From: Methanocalculaceae archaeon
GTDB taxonomy: Archaea; Halobacteriota; Methanomicrobia; Methanomicrobiales; Methanocorpusculaceae
Length of the DNA stretch: 10,566 nucleotides
Assembly (NCBI GenBank): GCA_031255895.1
Contig: JAIRRQ010000011.1
Coordinates: 1-10,566 of the forward strand
Reading direction: 5' to 3'
In this document: one piece after another, positions 1 through 8,078 of the stretch
Position numbering within the stretch: position 1 is the stretch's first letter
How the letters are laid out: each line of letters begins with the position of its first letter
Notes under the pieces: model-generated
Told to the model about the DNA's origin: nothing
The model's input: only the letters and a program-made list of their open reading frames with translations
Database searches by the model: none
Program-made: the position numbers and the translations under genes

Positions 1-386
1 ATCATGTTGCAGTGACCCAATCATTCAGGATTCGTATTCACTGAAAATCGATCATTTTTGATCTACTCCCATTTGCAAAGTTTGGAATCTTGCTGTCGTT
101 TACTATTTTTCCGTCAACAACGACGATAACACAGATAATGTTGGAAGAGATGACGCGATTGTGAATCACATGGATCTTCATTGTAGTGATAGAATCCATT
201 ACCTAGGTTCTGTACGTGTTTGGGACATCATGTCAGAAGGTTCAGAGTGCATTTGTGACGAAATGTTTCACTGGGTTCGACTCGATGATTGTTGTTGCAG
301 CACCAACTGAATATTGCTACTTTTTCATGTAGCAAGATCTCCTACACACGGAAGAATGTGTTGTACTAGATGCTCTAGGATGCTTC
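1..386. other. Gap without an intact gene; possible gene debris on the minus strand
   Basis: No complete gene is visible on either strand. On the minus strand one frame (about 326 down to 38) reads as fairly protein-like sequence interrupted by three stops. Its longest open piece is 199-38, 53 codons from an ATG, containing ICVIVVVDGKIVNDSKI. No family is recognised. It lies downstream of the HEAT-repeat gene. It could be a decayed gene or simply chance open sequence. Confidence 0.35.
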
Positions 387-392
387 AAAAAA
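387..392 (-). terminator. T-run after the HEAT-repeat gene
   Basis: Read on the minus strand, six T residues follow the TAA stop of the HEAT-repeat gene directly. Archaeal transcription usually ends at such U-rich runs without needing a hairpin. The run is short, so termination here may be partial. Confidence 0.4.
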
Positions 393-785
393 TTATTCGG
401 ACGGTTCAGAAAGTTTTGTTGCAACTTTCCATGCAATATGCCGCACGAACTGATTTTCATCTTTCAGCATATGGATGATTTCAGGTAGAGCACGAGGATC
501 ACCAAAAATCCCCAATCCCTTCACAGCCATATACCGGACATGATCACTGGGATCAGCGAGCATTTCTAACAACATCGGAAAAGTTTCCAACTGCTTCGTC
601 ATTCCGATGATCTCGCATGCACGATAGCGGATGATCCATGATTCATCCGATAAAAGCGGAAGTGCCGCCAAAAACCCATCAGATCCGCGTGTTCCCAACT
701 CAATTGTTGCAGTATTTCGCACTGATTTATCCACATCGTAGAGCAGGCACACCAAATCAGAGGAACTCACCTCTTCATCAATCAT
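393..785 (-). CDS. HEAT-repeat (PBS lyase HEAT-like) protein
   Basis: A 130-residue protein made almost wholly of HEAT-like helical repeats of about 31 residues: roughly 13-42, 43-73, 74-104 and a last partial one at 105-130. Repeat signatures are VRNTATIELG, IRYRACEIIG, VRYMAVKGLG and VRHIAWKVA, each preceded by a D/E-rich turn (DVDKS, SDES, ADPSD, KDEN). Such repeats form a curved superhelix used as a protein-binding scaffold; the partner cannot be told from sequence. No signal peptide or membrane segment is seen, so it is probably cytosolic. The ATG at 785 is preferred over the in-frame TTG at 806: it begins MIDEEV, and a TATA-like element lies about 24 nt upstream, consistent with a leaderless message. 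It stands alone, flanked by gene-poor DNA. The family is often linked to phycobilisome lyases by name, but in archaea that activity is not implied. Confidence 0.85.
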   Translation of the reverse strand: MIDEEVSSSDLVCLLYDVDKSVRNTATIELGTRGSDGFLAALPLLSDESWIIRYRACEIIGMTKQLETFPMLLEMLADPSDHVRYMAVKGLGIFGDPRALPEIIHMLKDENQFVRHIAWKVATKLSEPSE

Positions 786-802
786 ACTACAACATACGAA
801 TT

Positions 803-816
803 TCAATATATTTCAT
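803..816 (-). promoter_or_regulatory. TATA-like box of the HEAT-repeat gene
   Basis: The minus strand reads GAAATATATTG here, with the AT core at 812-805 centred about 24 nt before the ATG at 785. The purine-rich GAAA on its upstream side could be the BRE. An archaeal start 25-27 nt past the box would fall within a few bases of the ATG, so the transcript would have almost no leader. Confidence 0.45.
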
Positions 817-829
817 ACTATTGATTTAT

Positions 830-1100
830 TCAAGTTTGATCCAAAAATCTGAAAATACCCTTTCTTCTGGAATAAAAAAAAGTTTCCAAAAAAAATGATT
901 TTTGTTTTCGAAATTTTCGAAACATAATCTTACATGAAATAATCACAAAATACATAAAATACATATATATAAATCTACATGAAAATACAATTATACTAAA
1001 ATATTTTTTCAATTATTTTTGTTCGTATAATTTCCTCCAAAAGACATTTGTTGAATTGATGATGACAGATATTCATGATCTCTCATTGAAATATACATTA
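830..1100. other. Very AT-rich non-coding stretch with short tandem repeats
   Basis: No credible gene. The DNA is strongly AT-rich. It contains two adjacent copies of the 9-mer TTTTCGAAA (905-913 and 914-922), each holding the palindrome TTTCGAAA, two adjacent copies of AAAATACAT (947-955 and 956-964), and two spaced copies of TACATGAAA (931-939 and 976-984). It may be a regulatory or unwinding-prone region; no archaeal origin box was recognised. Confidence 0.5.
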
Positions 1101-1174
1101 AAACATTTAAAATATTTGCATGCGTTTGTACGCTTCAAATCACATGTCAACTCACACATATATTTGTGAATGTT

Positions 1175-1467
1175 TTACTCCAGCAAGTATATGGACACAT
1201 ATCTCTGGATAAAACTATTCGGAACATGCCCTGTATTTGCGTAAAATTGCGTTCCATTATCGGTAACCACCCATGAATCGATGTGATGTACTCACATTCT
1301 TCATAAACATCTATCTGGAATTGAATTGAGAACTCAACCATGACATGGAAAAATATCCATCCCGTGAAGAACACACGGTGCACGTCATCCAAAAAAACGC
1401 AACCTGTTTTCCATTGCTTCTCAAACAACCGAGGAACTTTCGTCACGTCCACCACTAATTCAAGCAA
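1175..1467 (-). pseudogene. Broken DDE transposase (integrase core, IS481-like)
   Basis: Two minus-strand frames join to give an integrase-core (rve) domain. The first frame (1467 down to about 1276) holds CVFLDDVHRVFFTGW followed by VEFSIQFQIDVYEECEYITSI, matching the strand-helix region of transposases whose usual form is FLDDASRF..G...F...T.EN.I.....I.EYG.P.SI. The second frame (about 1275 down to 1175) continues with WVVTDNGTQFYANTG, the strongly conserved second-Asp motif, with D at 1261-1259. The shift between them lies near 1268-1276, exactly where family members run on from SI to LTDNGTQFYA. A stop ends the second frame at 1175-1177, so the third catalytic residue (Glu) is not in an open frame. 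There is no ATG start; the first frame opens at a TTG. The N-terminal helix-turn-helix part is not identifiable, although MNKDEIIEIITQVV at 1817-1776, about 140 codons upstream, could be its start. The family is judged from motifs only; it is clearly non-functional. Confidence 0.72.
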
Positions 1468-1499
1468 AACTGTGAAATCATTTTCAAGATCAAGATATC

Positions 1500-2400
1500 A
1501 TCAGATTATCCCCTAGATGAACGCAACTTGGCGCACATTCTCCAATTGCTATTCCAAAGTGAAATTTGCAGATATGACAATGCCCCGCAGCAAAACAATG
1601 ATCTCTCGAGATAATCAACAAAACAAAGTTTTGGAGAGGAAAGAACTGGAAAACGACCTAAACACTTCACTGCAAGATACAACTTCGTTTTGTGATAGAT
1701 TTGCACACATTGGCAAATACATTTAGTTGCAATAGAGTATGATGACACAACTAAAACAACAGGAAAATACTAATAAACCACCTGAGTGATGATTTCGATA
1801 ATCTCATCCTTGTTCATGGTTACGCAATATGGGTGATCAAAATGACGCGAATGTCAAAAATGGCTGTACATTCAGTTTACTCCGCGACAACCCCGAGTAA
1901 GATAATGTAGAAGGAATCATATTCCAGAAATAACATTCATTCGAGAGAATAACTCGTCCATCGAAGTACTTTTCAATCTTTTGGAACAGGATCGATCCTC
2001 CAACTTCTTGATTCCCCAACCGCCCCCTGTACATAACAGAAATGACTGACCAACTCTACTCACGTATGATAATAACGGTCTCATTCCTACAACCGTACAA
2101 GACACCAGAACCATGACCATTTTCATGTTCGCTCACGTCGGTCCAAAAACCGTCGCATTCACCAAGAAGACCGGATTTGCCAACTACCACAACTGTTCAC
2201 AGCAGAGACTCTGGAAGAAAGATGAGGAATCATGTCATCTACAAAAATCTGCGAGATCCGCGTTGACTGTGACGATGACTGGCACCTCCACCTCGCGTAA
2301 CAGATTTGACGCGCGTGTAGCGAAGGATACATAAGTTGCTTCCTTTCCTACCTCTACTCGAAAATCCTCAGAAAATCAACTACAAAATACAGTAGATCTA
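1500..2400. other. Gap without an intact gene; probable gene debris
   Basis: No complete gene is seen. On the minus strand a frame from about 2390 to 2244 reads ATYVSFATRASNLL and EVEVPVIVTVNADLADF. After an apparent frame shift, a second frame (about 2199 down to 1837) reads TVVVVGKSGLLGECDGFW and later LFQKIEKYFDGRVILSNE, with a single TAG at about 2056. The plus strand is also open in places (2047-2334). No family is recognised. I read it as the remains of one minus-strand gene of about 180 codons, but strand and extent are uncertain. Confidence 0.35.
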
Positions 2401-2439
2401 ATAAGATATTGGAGACCCATACATAATGGTAGATTTTTT

Positions 2440-4455
2440 ATGATACTCGTACCAGATACAAGCGTCGTCATCGACGGACGCGTCACCGCCCTCATAGAAC
2501 AGGGTGAATATCGTGACGCAACGATAATTATACCCGAAGCCGTTTTCACCGAACTCGAATCCCAGGCCAATAAGGGAAGAGAAGTTGGGTTTTCTGGTCT
2601 CGTAGAACTCCAAAAACTCCACAAGATGAAAGAAGAAGGACTCATTAACCTTGAATATGTAGGCATTCGCCCCAAATTCGAACAGGTTAAACTTGCAAAC
2701 GGGGGTGAGATAGATAATATGATCCAAGAGGTTGCCATCACACACAATGCAACGTTTTTAACCAGCAACTACGTCCAATCCGAGGTTGCACGTGCAAAAG
2801 GAATCAATGTAGTCTTCCTCAGATCAGAAATCACCGACGACTTTGTTCCACTGTCAATCGACACACTCTTCGATGAAAACACACTTGCTGTATATCTCAA
2901 GGAACGTGTCGCACCCTACGCCCGCAAAGGAACCATCCGAGAATCAAAACTTGTCACTATCCGTGATACACCTACAACCGAATGCGAACTGCTGGCAATT
3001 GCGAAAGAGTGCTTCGAACGTGCTGAACACCATCCTGACGGATTTGTCAAGGTTGAAATGCCGGGCGTTACCGTCTCACAGATCGGATCCATGCGTATCA
3101 CCACAACCCGTCCGCCGTTCTCAAACAGAATCGAAATAACCATTATCCGACCTATTCGCGAAATATCTATTGATTCCTACAACTATACTGCTGCACTTAA
3201 AGAACGGCTGAACATTGGAAACGGTGGTATGCTCATCGTAGGAACCCCTGGTTCTGGAAAGTCAACTCTCGAACAAAACATCGCAACTTATCTATCCTCA
3301 GAAAACTACATTGTCAAAACCATCGAATCACCTCGCAATCTCATAGTGCCAGATAAGATTACCCAGTACGCTTCCCTTGAAGGAAACATCTCAGAAACCA
3401 GTGAGATACTCACTCTGCTTCGACCTGACTATGTGATATTTGATGAAATGCACAGATCTGAAGAGCTTGCAGTCTTTGCCGATCTCCACCTTTCCGGAAT
3501 CCAAGTCGTCGGAGGCCTACACGCACGTTCTGTTTCGGATGCCCTAATTAGGCTTGCGAACCTCGTGAACCTTAGTCTCATTCCGCAGATTATCGCAACA
3601 ATGGTCCTCATCAAGGATGGGGACATCTCCGAACTGTATGGCGTCAGTACCTCCTTCAGAGTACCTGCAGCATTTGAAAAAATTGGAGACAGGCACGTTA
3701 AACCGATCGTCCAACTCACAAACATCATCACAGGTGTTGTTGCCACGGAAGCATTCCACTACGAAGGTGAAGTCATTGTCACCTCCAATGATGGCATACA
3801 CCTTGCAGAACAAGAACTATCTAAAACCTCGCAGCTGATCAATGCGGTTCCCGCCGAAGATATCGGAACAAATTCAGTCTCCATGATAAAATCTGCAGCC
3901 GATGATGATGACGCATTTCAAACCACACCGTCGATTCACACCATGCCGACATACGAGGTTACCGATGATAATCCAGCATGGATAATCTTGGAAAAAGAGA
4001 TCCAGAAAGAAATTTGCCGCTTTACTGATGACGATATAATCGTCAGAATGATCAACGACACTAAAGCCGCTGTCTATATTGAAGATGCAGACGTTCCCGC
4101 AGCCATCGGCAAAGCCGGAAAAAACATCGCCGCAGTTGTCAGTAAAGTAGGAATCGGCATCGATGTCCGCCCACTAAGCGATTTGCCGGATCGAGATAGT
4201 TCCACTCCTGCAGTATCAACCGGTACGGGTGCCATCGGTGCATTCAAGATCAGAAGTGAAAAAAAGCAACTCGCGCTCATCTGCCCAGAATATAGCAACA
4301 AAATCGTTGACCTCTTCTCAGGAAAAGAATACCTGTTCACTGCAACAGTTGATGCACGCGGTGAAATTCACCTTGCTAGAAACAGCAGCATCGCAATGGA
4401 GATGATCCGCCGCTACGGTGCGGGAGAGGAACTGAAGATCCGTCCAGTGGACTAA
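2440..4455 (+). CDS. PIN domain-ATPase-KH protein (COG1855)
   Basis: A 671-residue protein with three parts. Residues 1-130 form a PIN domain (VPDTSVVIDGR, D6; FTELE, E38; GEIDNMI, D92). Residues about 240-440 form a VirB11/PilT-like ATPase with Walker A GTPGSGKST at 268-276 and Walker B YVIFDEMH at 331-338. Residues about 535-580 form a KH-like RNA-binding domain with GKAG at 557-560. A further small domain (about 600-671) ends the protein. PIN domains are usually metal-dependent RNases and KH binds single-stranded RNA, so an RNA-processing or ribosome-linked NTPase is inferred; I know of no settled function for the family. The fourth acidic PIN position, normally TSD, is TSN (N110). The ATG at 2440 starts MILVPDTS exactly as the family does. 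GGTAG at 2428-2432 is at best a weak ribosome binding site. A five-codon ORF (ATG 2426) ends in a TGA overlapping the start. leuS follows after about 40 bp, so co-transcription is likely. Confidence 0.95.
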   Translation: MILVPDTSVVIDGRVTALIEQGEYRDATIIIPEAVFTELESQANKGREVGFSGLVELQKLHKMKEEGLINLEYVGIRPKFEQVKLANGGEIDNMIQEVAITHNATFLTSNYVQSEVARAKGINVVFLRSEITDDFVPLSIDTLFDENTLAVYLKERVAPYARKGTIRESKLVTIRDTPTTECELLAIAKECFERAEHHPDGFVKVEMPGVTVSQIGSMRITTTRPPFSNRIEITIIRPIREISIDSYNYTAALKERLNIGNGGMLIVGTPGSGKSTLEQNIATYLSSENYIVKTIESPRNLIVPDKITQYASLEGNISETSEILTLLRPDYVIFDEMHRSEELAVFADLHLSGIQVVGGLHARSVSDALIRLANLVNLSLIPQIIATMVLIKDGDISELYGVSTSFRVPAAFEKIGDRHVKPIVQLTNIITGVVATEAFHYEGEVIVTSNDGIHLAEQELSKTSQLINAVPAEDIGTNSVSMIKSAADDDDAFQTTPSIHTMPTYEVTDDNPAWIILEKEIQKEICRFTDDDIIVRMINDTKAAVYIEDADVPAAIGKAGKNIAAVVSKVGIGIDVRPLSDLPDRDSSTPAVSTGTGAIGAFKIRSEKKQLALICPEYSNKIVDLFSGKEYLFTATVDARGEIHLARNSSIAMEMIRRYGAGEELKIRPVD

Positions 4456-4484
4456 CAATACGATATTGATAAAAATAATCATAA

Positions 4485-4489
4485 GGTGG
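4485..4489 (+). promoter_or_regulatory. Ribosome binding site GGTGG that selects the leuS start
   Basis: GGTGG lies five nt before TTG 4495, a normal distance, and complements the archaeal 16S 3' end. It argues for TTG 4495 over GTG 4486, which would overlap the site, and over ATG 4513, which would be more than 20 nt away. Confidence 0.6.
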
Positions 4490-4494
4490 TTAAT

Positions 4495-7293
4495 TTGGAA
4501 AAAGAGTTCATAATGAGTAATATTGAGCAAGAAATTCACAAAATGTGGATATCTGCCTTTGAACCAAACCCCGTGAAAAACAAAGAAAAATATTACATCA
4601 ATGTTGCGTTTCCCTACCCGAGCGGCGCAATGCACGTAGGTCACGGCAGAACCTACATCGTGCCGGACGTGATCGCGCGGTTTTGGAGAATGCAGGGCAA
4701 AAATGTGCTATTCCCGATGGCGTTTCACGTCACTGGAGCACCTGTACTTGGTATCGCAAAGCGGATTGCGAAAAAAGATGAAAATACGCTGAAACTCTAT
4801 AGGGATCTCTACCACGTGCCACAAGAAACGCTCGATGCATTTACAGATTCGACTGTGATAGTGAACTACTTCTCCAACGAGTACGAACACGTGATGAAAC
4901 AACTCGGTCTATCAATCGACTGGCGCCGCCGATTTACGACAATCGTTCCACAATACAGCAAATTCATCGAATGGCAATACTCCCACATTTATGATCAAGG
5001 AAAAGTCGTCAAAGGCGAGTACCCGATCCGCTACTGCCCAAACTGTGATCAACCGGTTGGCGACCATGATCTTTTGGAGGGAGATTCTGCAGAGATAATG
5101 CACTTCGTGCTCGTGAAATATCCATTTGGCGAGTTTGTCATCCCGACAGCAACACTCCGACCCGAAACTATCTTTGGTGTGACAAATCTCTGGGCAAACC
5201 CAAATATCACGTACCTGAAGGTCGAGGTTGACGGCGAGAAGTGGATCATCAGTACTGAAGCGGTAGAAAAACTCCGTATGCAGAGACACATCGTAATAGA
5301 AATCGGCACAATCTCAGGCGCAGAACTCGTAGGAAAGGCAGTTACACATCCGAACACAGGTGCTTCGGTTCCAATCCTCCCTGCGTCCTTTGTTGACCCG
5401 AACATAGGTTCGGGTCTGGTGATGAGTGTCCCCGCGCATGCACCACTCGATTACATTGCACTTCGCGATCTCCAGCAACAGGGCAAATACACAGACATAG
5501 TCCCAATCCCGCTGGTAAAAGTCCCAAATTTCGGTGCAATTCCAGCGCAGGAAATTGTAGAAAAAAACAAAATTCCACATCAAGACGACCCTAAAATGAA
5601 TGATTTGACGCAGGAACTATACACAGCGGAATTTTCGAAGGGGATATTGAACGAGAACTGTGGCGATCATGCAGGCAAATCCGTTCGACAGGCGCGCACA
5701 GATGTAACCTGCGAGTTTATGGAGACACACGGGAGCATTATTTTCCATGATATGAGTGAAAAGCGCGTGATTTGCCGTTGCGGAAACCAAGTACATGTGA
5801 AAATTTTGGATGATCAATGGTTTTTAAATTATGCAGATCCGACTTGGAAAGATCAAATTCACAAACAATTGCCAGAAGTGGCACTGGTACCACCAGAAAT
5901 TAGGACTGAATTTACACGTACAATTAATTGGTTGAAAGAGTGGCCATGTACCCGCCGTGTTGGTCTGGGTACACGTGTACCGTGGGACCCGAAGTGGCTG
6001 TTTGAGCCACTATCGGATTCAACCATCTATATGTCTTACTACACGATCGCCCACAAAATTACGAGAATCGATGCAGAGAAATTGACGCAAGCAGTGTTTG
6101 ATTACATTTTCCTCGGAATAGGAGATTACAACACTCTGCCAGTGGATGCAGATACCCTAAAAGAGCTTCGATCGGAGTTCCTGTATTGGTATCCATACGA
6201 TTATCGGTTCAGTGCCAAGGATCTTATCTCCAATCATCTGACATTCCAGCTGTTTCACCACCGCACAATATTCCCAGACGAACTTCAACCAAGAGGAATG
6301 GTTGTATTCGGCATGGCTCTCTTAAACGGTATGAAAATGTCATCATCGAAAGGAAACGTGTTTTTGTTGGAAGATGCGGTAAACGAATTCGGCGCTGATA
6401 CAGTACGTATGTTCCTGGTTGGCAGCGCAGAACCGTGGCAGGATTTCGATTGGAGAGATGAGCTGGTTCCACCAGTGAAAAGGCAGATCGAGCGGATGTG
6501 GCAGGTTGTGTTAGACTCCCCTTCAGCGAATGGTTCTGCATCGATTGATGCATGGTTGATATCCCGATTACAGCGTAGAATTGATGCGGTAACGATAGCT
6601 TTTTCCGCGTTTCAGACACGTAAGGCCTTGCAAGAGGCATACAACGGAGTTGTTTCAGATCTTGCATGGTATCATCGTCGACTACCAAAGAATTCAAGTG
6701 GCACAACTGTCCTCCATGAGGTCATCTCTGTTTGGATTCGCCTGATGGCTCCGATCATTCCACACACAACGGAGAAATTGTGGTCCGAAACAGGACATAC
6801 AAATCTTGTTTCCTTTGCCCCTTGGCCAGTCGCAGATCCAACGAAAGTTAGCGAGGCTGTTGAAATTTCTGAGGAGCTACTCAAGCGTACGGTTGAAGAT
6901 ATCCAGGCTATCTTAAAACTTGTGAAGATCAAGGCAAGAATGGTTACGCTGTTTTTGGCACCAGCATGGAAACACAGAGTATTCACCATCGTGGCCACCA
7001 CCAAGGACAAGCACAATGTGATGAAAACAGTGATGGCTGACGTGGATGTGCATGCAAAGGACGAAGATGTAGCGAACATTGTGGTGCAGACGACGAAGCT
7101 AATTCACAGTCTGCCTCCTGAACTTGTAATGGCGATTGCAGCAGGTATAGATGAATTTTCAATTTTTTCTGCTGCAAAGACATTCCTGGAAAAGGAATCT
7201 AATCTTGCAATTGAGATTGTTGCGGCCGAATCTAGCCCCCATCCGAAGGGAAGGATGGCACTGCCATTTAAGCCTGCAATTGTGGTTGAATAA
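4495..7293 (+). CDS. leuS: Leucyl-tRNA synthetase, archaeal type
   Basis: Charges tRNA-Leu with leucine in the cytosol (class I synthetase). From TTG 4495 it is 932 residues, normal for archaeal LeuRS. Visible in order: the HIGH signature as HVGH (47-50) after [11 protein letters not shown]; a CPNC knuckle (181-184) with a second CRC cysteine group (427-429), probably zinc-binding; the CP1 editing domain with [11 protein letters not shown] (218-228) and [10 protein letters not shown] (311-320, D319 in the position of the editing Asp); [10 protein letters not shown] with GLGTRVPW (about 479-497), typical of archaeal and eukaryotic enzymes; KMSSSKGN for KMSKS (614-618); then the helical anticodon-binding domain and an archaeal C-terminal extension to the end. 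All catalytic signatures are intact. The start is uncertain: TTG 4495 has the best ribosome binding site, while ATG 4513 (MSNIEQEI) and GTG 4486 are alternatives. It follows the PIN-ATPase gene by about 40 bp and ends at a T-run. Confidence 0.97.
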   Translation: MEKEFIMSNIEQEIHKMWISAFEPNPVKNKEKYYINVAFPYPSGAMHVGHGRTYIVPDVIARFWRMQGKNVLFPMAFHVTGAPVLGIAKRIAKKDENTLKLYRDLYHVPQETLDAFTDSTVIVNYFSNEYEHVMKQLGLSIDWRRRFTTIVPQYSKFIEWQYSHIYDQGKVVKGEYPIRYCPNCDQPVGDHDLLEGDSAEIMHFVLVKYPFGEFVIPTATLRPETIFGVTNLWANPNITYLKVEVDGEKWIISTEAVEKLRMQRHIVIEIGTISGAELVGKAVTHPNTGASVPILPASFVDPNIGSGLVMSVPAHAPLDYIALRDLQQQGKYTDIVPIPLVKVPNFGAIPAQEIVEKNKIPHQDDPKMNDLTQELYTAEFSKGILNENCGDHAGKSVRQARTDVTCEFMETHGSIIFHDMSEKRVICRCGNQVHVKILDDQWFLNYADPTWKDQIHKQLPEVALVPPEIRTEFTRTINWLKEWPCTRRVGLGTRVPWDPKWLFEPLSDSTIYMSYYTIAHKITRIDAEKLTQAVFDYIFLGIGDYNTLPVDADTLKELRSEFLYWYPYDYRFSAKDLISNHLTFQLFHHRTIFPDELQPRGMVVFGMALLNGMKMSSSKGNVFLLEDAVNEFGADTVRMFLVGSAEPWQDFDWRDELVPPVKRQIERMWQVVLDSPSANGSASIDAWLISRLQRRIDAVTIAFSAFQTRKALQEAYNGVVSDLAWYHRRLPKNSSGTTVLHEVISVWIRLMAPIIPHTTEKLWSETGHTNLVSFAPWPVADPTKVSEAVEISEELLKRTVEDIQAILKLVKIKARMVTLFLAPAWKHRVFTIVATTKDKHNVMKTVMADVDVHAKDEDVANIVVQTTKLIHSLPPELVMAIAAGIDEFSIFSAAKTFLEKESNLAIEIVAAESSPHPKGRMALPFKPAIVVE

Positions 7294-7301
7294 CTTTTTC
7301 A

Positions 7302-7314
7302 GTCCTTTTTTTTA
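7302..7314 (+). terminator. T-run terminator of leuS
   Basis: Eight T residues at 7306-7313 follow the leuS stop (7291-7293), with a shorter T-run at 7295-7299. There is no obvious hairpin, as is usual for archaeal intrinsic termination. Confidence 0.65.
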
Positions 7315-7624
7315 CGATCCAAAGCAACAAATGATTTAAAAAAAAAATAAAGCTATGTTTTAACTCATGATCAAAACATTTATCCAGTTTGATCAGGGAC
7401 GTAAAGGATTGATTATTAGAACAAAAGCATAACACAATGGAAGACGCATAAACACCGCTGACTTGTCTGAATCCATTGAACAACCGCATATGAAAACCAG
7501 GAACAGTACCCTAATCTCTTTTTCTGAAAAACGAGTAATATCGTCCAAAACACGGAGAAATATGAAAAAAACGTCATTAGCCCAAACCAGATAAAAAAAA
7601 CCAGCCTCACATCAACCAGTCAAC
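7314..7624. other. Intergenic region between converging genes
   Basis: No gene can be supported with confidence. The minus strand is T-rich and has one open frame of 64 codons starting with GTG at 7610 (see findings). Otherwise only A-rich runs and the facing terminators are seen. Confidence 0.5.
7338..7347 (-). terminator. T-run terminator facing leuS
   Basis: Ten A on the plus strand give ten T on the minus strand. It lies about 70 nt past the end of the small minus-strand ORF 7416-7610 and could end the transcript that begins at the DUF5611-like gene. It is 25 bp from the leuS terminator, so the two transcripts converge here. Confidence 0.45.
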
Positions 7625-7632
7625 AAAAAATA
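7624..7632 (-). terminator. T-run after the DUF5611-like gene
   Basis: On the minus strand, TTATTTTTTG follows the TGA stop directly, with six consecutive T (7630-7625). This may terminate the transcript, or only attenuate it, since a longer run lies at 7347-7338. Confidence 0.4.
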
Positions 7633-7633
7633 A

Positions 7634-7978
7634 TCAATTTTTTTTCTCAACAGATTTTTTTGCCCTTTTTATCCGTTCTTTTGTCGTAAATCCAGTAATC
7701 AAATCAAGATATCGGCGGAAGCGTTTGTTGGTGTCCAAAATGATCGCATCAGCTTCCATGTCCGACATAGCGAAAATACCCGTGTTCGTCTCAGTATCAA
7801 CAAACACGGTTTGGTTATTTTCTCCAATCCAGACTTCCAAACGTGACATGCTCCCGTACGAAATTGAACAATGTTCATCATCAGTCTTTGGTTCCACCCC
7901 AAAAATATCAATAAATCCAGCAACAATCCGATCTGGAAGATTTTTTGTCATTCCACGTTTAACATCATACTCTTGCAT
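7634..7978 (-). CDS. Conserved archaeal protein, DUF5611-like
   Basis: A 114-residue soluble protein beginning MQEYDVKRGMTK. It has a compact alpha/beta core with SYGSMSRLEVWIG (about 40-52), TVFVDTETNTG (57-67) and LDTNKRFRRYLDLITGFTTK (81-100), then a basic tail rich in K and R (KERIKRAKKSVEKKN). This pattern matches, from memory, the small methanogen family DUF5611; its function is unknown. The basic C-terminal tail could contact nucleic acid, which is inference. The ATG at 7978 is preferred because the conserved part begins there. The frame is open back to a TTG at 8023, but that would put the TATA-like element inside the gene. No ribosome binding site precedes 7978, and an AT-rich box sits 29 nt upstream, so a leaderless message is likely. 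It is divergent from the PAC2 gene. Confidence 0.75.
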   Translation of the reverse strand: MQEYDVKRGMTKNLPDRIVAGFIDIFGVEPKTDDEHCSISYGSMSRLEVWIGENNQTVFVDTETNTGIFAMSDMEADAIILDTNKRFRRYLDLITGFTTKERIKRAKKSVEKKN

Positions 7979-8078
7979 AACTAATGTAGATCTATGAGAC
8001 GCCTTAATTAAAGTACCTGTCAATTGGAAAAATCATCACAATGAGAATATTTATTGATGCAAGCATGCATCTATCCTT
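7979..8078. promoter_or_regulatory. Divergent promoter region, DUF5611-like / PAC2
   Basis: This 100-bp spacer has two TATA-like elements pointing outward. Minus strand: CTTTAATTAAGG (8013-8002), centred about 29 nt before ATG 7978. Plus strand: AATATTTATT (8046-8055), centred about 28 nt before ATG 8079. Neither gene has a Shine-Dalgarno site, so transcription probably starts at or next to each ATG. An imperfect dyad, GATGC-6-GCATC (8056-8071), lies between the plus-strand box and the PAC2 ATG, where a repressor could act. Confidence 0.5.

Noticed and set aside
1055..1070. ATGATGA resembling the C box of a C/D guide RNA
   Set aside because: No D box (CTGA) lies at a suitable distance and no closing stem is visible.
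1770..1817. Short minus-strand ORF MNKDEIIEIITQVVY
   Set aside because: It looks like a genuine protein start and is about the right distance to be the transposase N-terminus, but it stops after 15 codons and has no ribosome binding site; mentioned only with the pseudogene.
2232..2300. A 22-codon plus-strand ORF ending in CDDDWHLHLA with GAGG four nt upstream
   Set aside because: Too short to support, weak ribosome binding site, and it overlaps a more protein-like minus-strand frame.
2426..2443. Five-codon ORF whose TGA overlaps the start of the PIN-ATPase gene
   Set aside because: It might couple translation, but it has no ribosome binding site and an ORF this short arises easily by chance.
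2398..2768. Two long minus-strand ORFs (115 and 130 codons) over the start of the PIN-ATPase gene
   Set aside because: They lie antisense to a clear PIN domain and have no recognisable motif; shadows of the real gene.
6224..7079. Minus-strand ORFs of 135-160 codons inside leuS
   Set aside because: They are antisense to the KMSKS and anticodon-binding parts of leuS and have low-complexity, unrecognisable protein.
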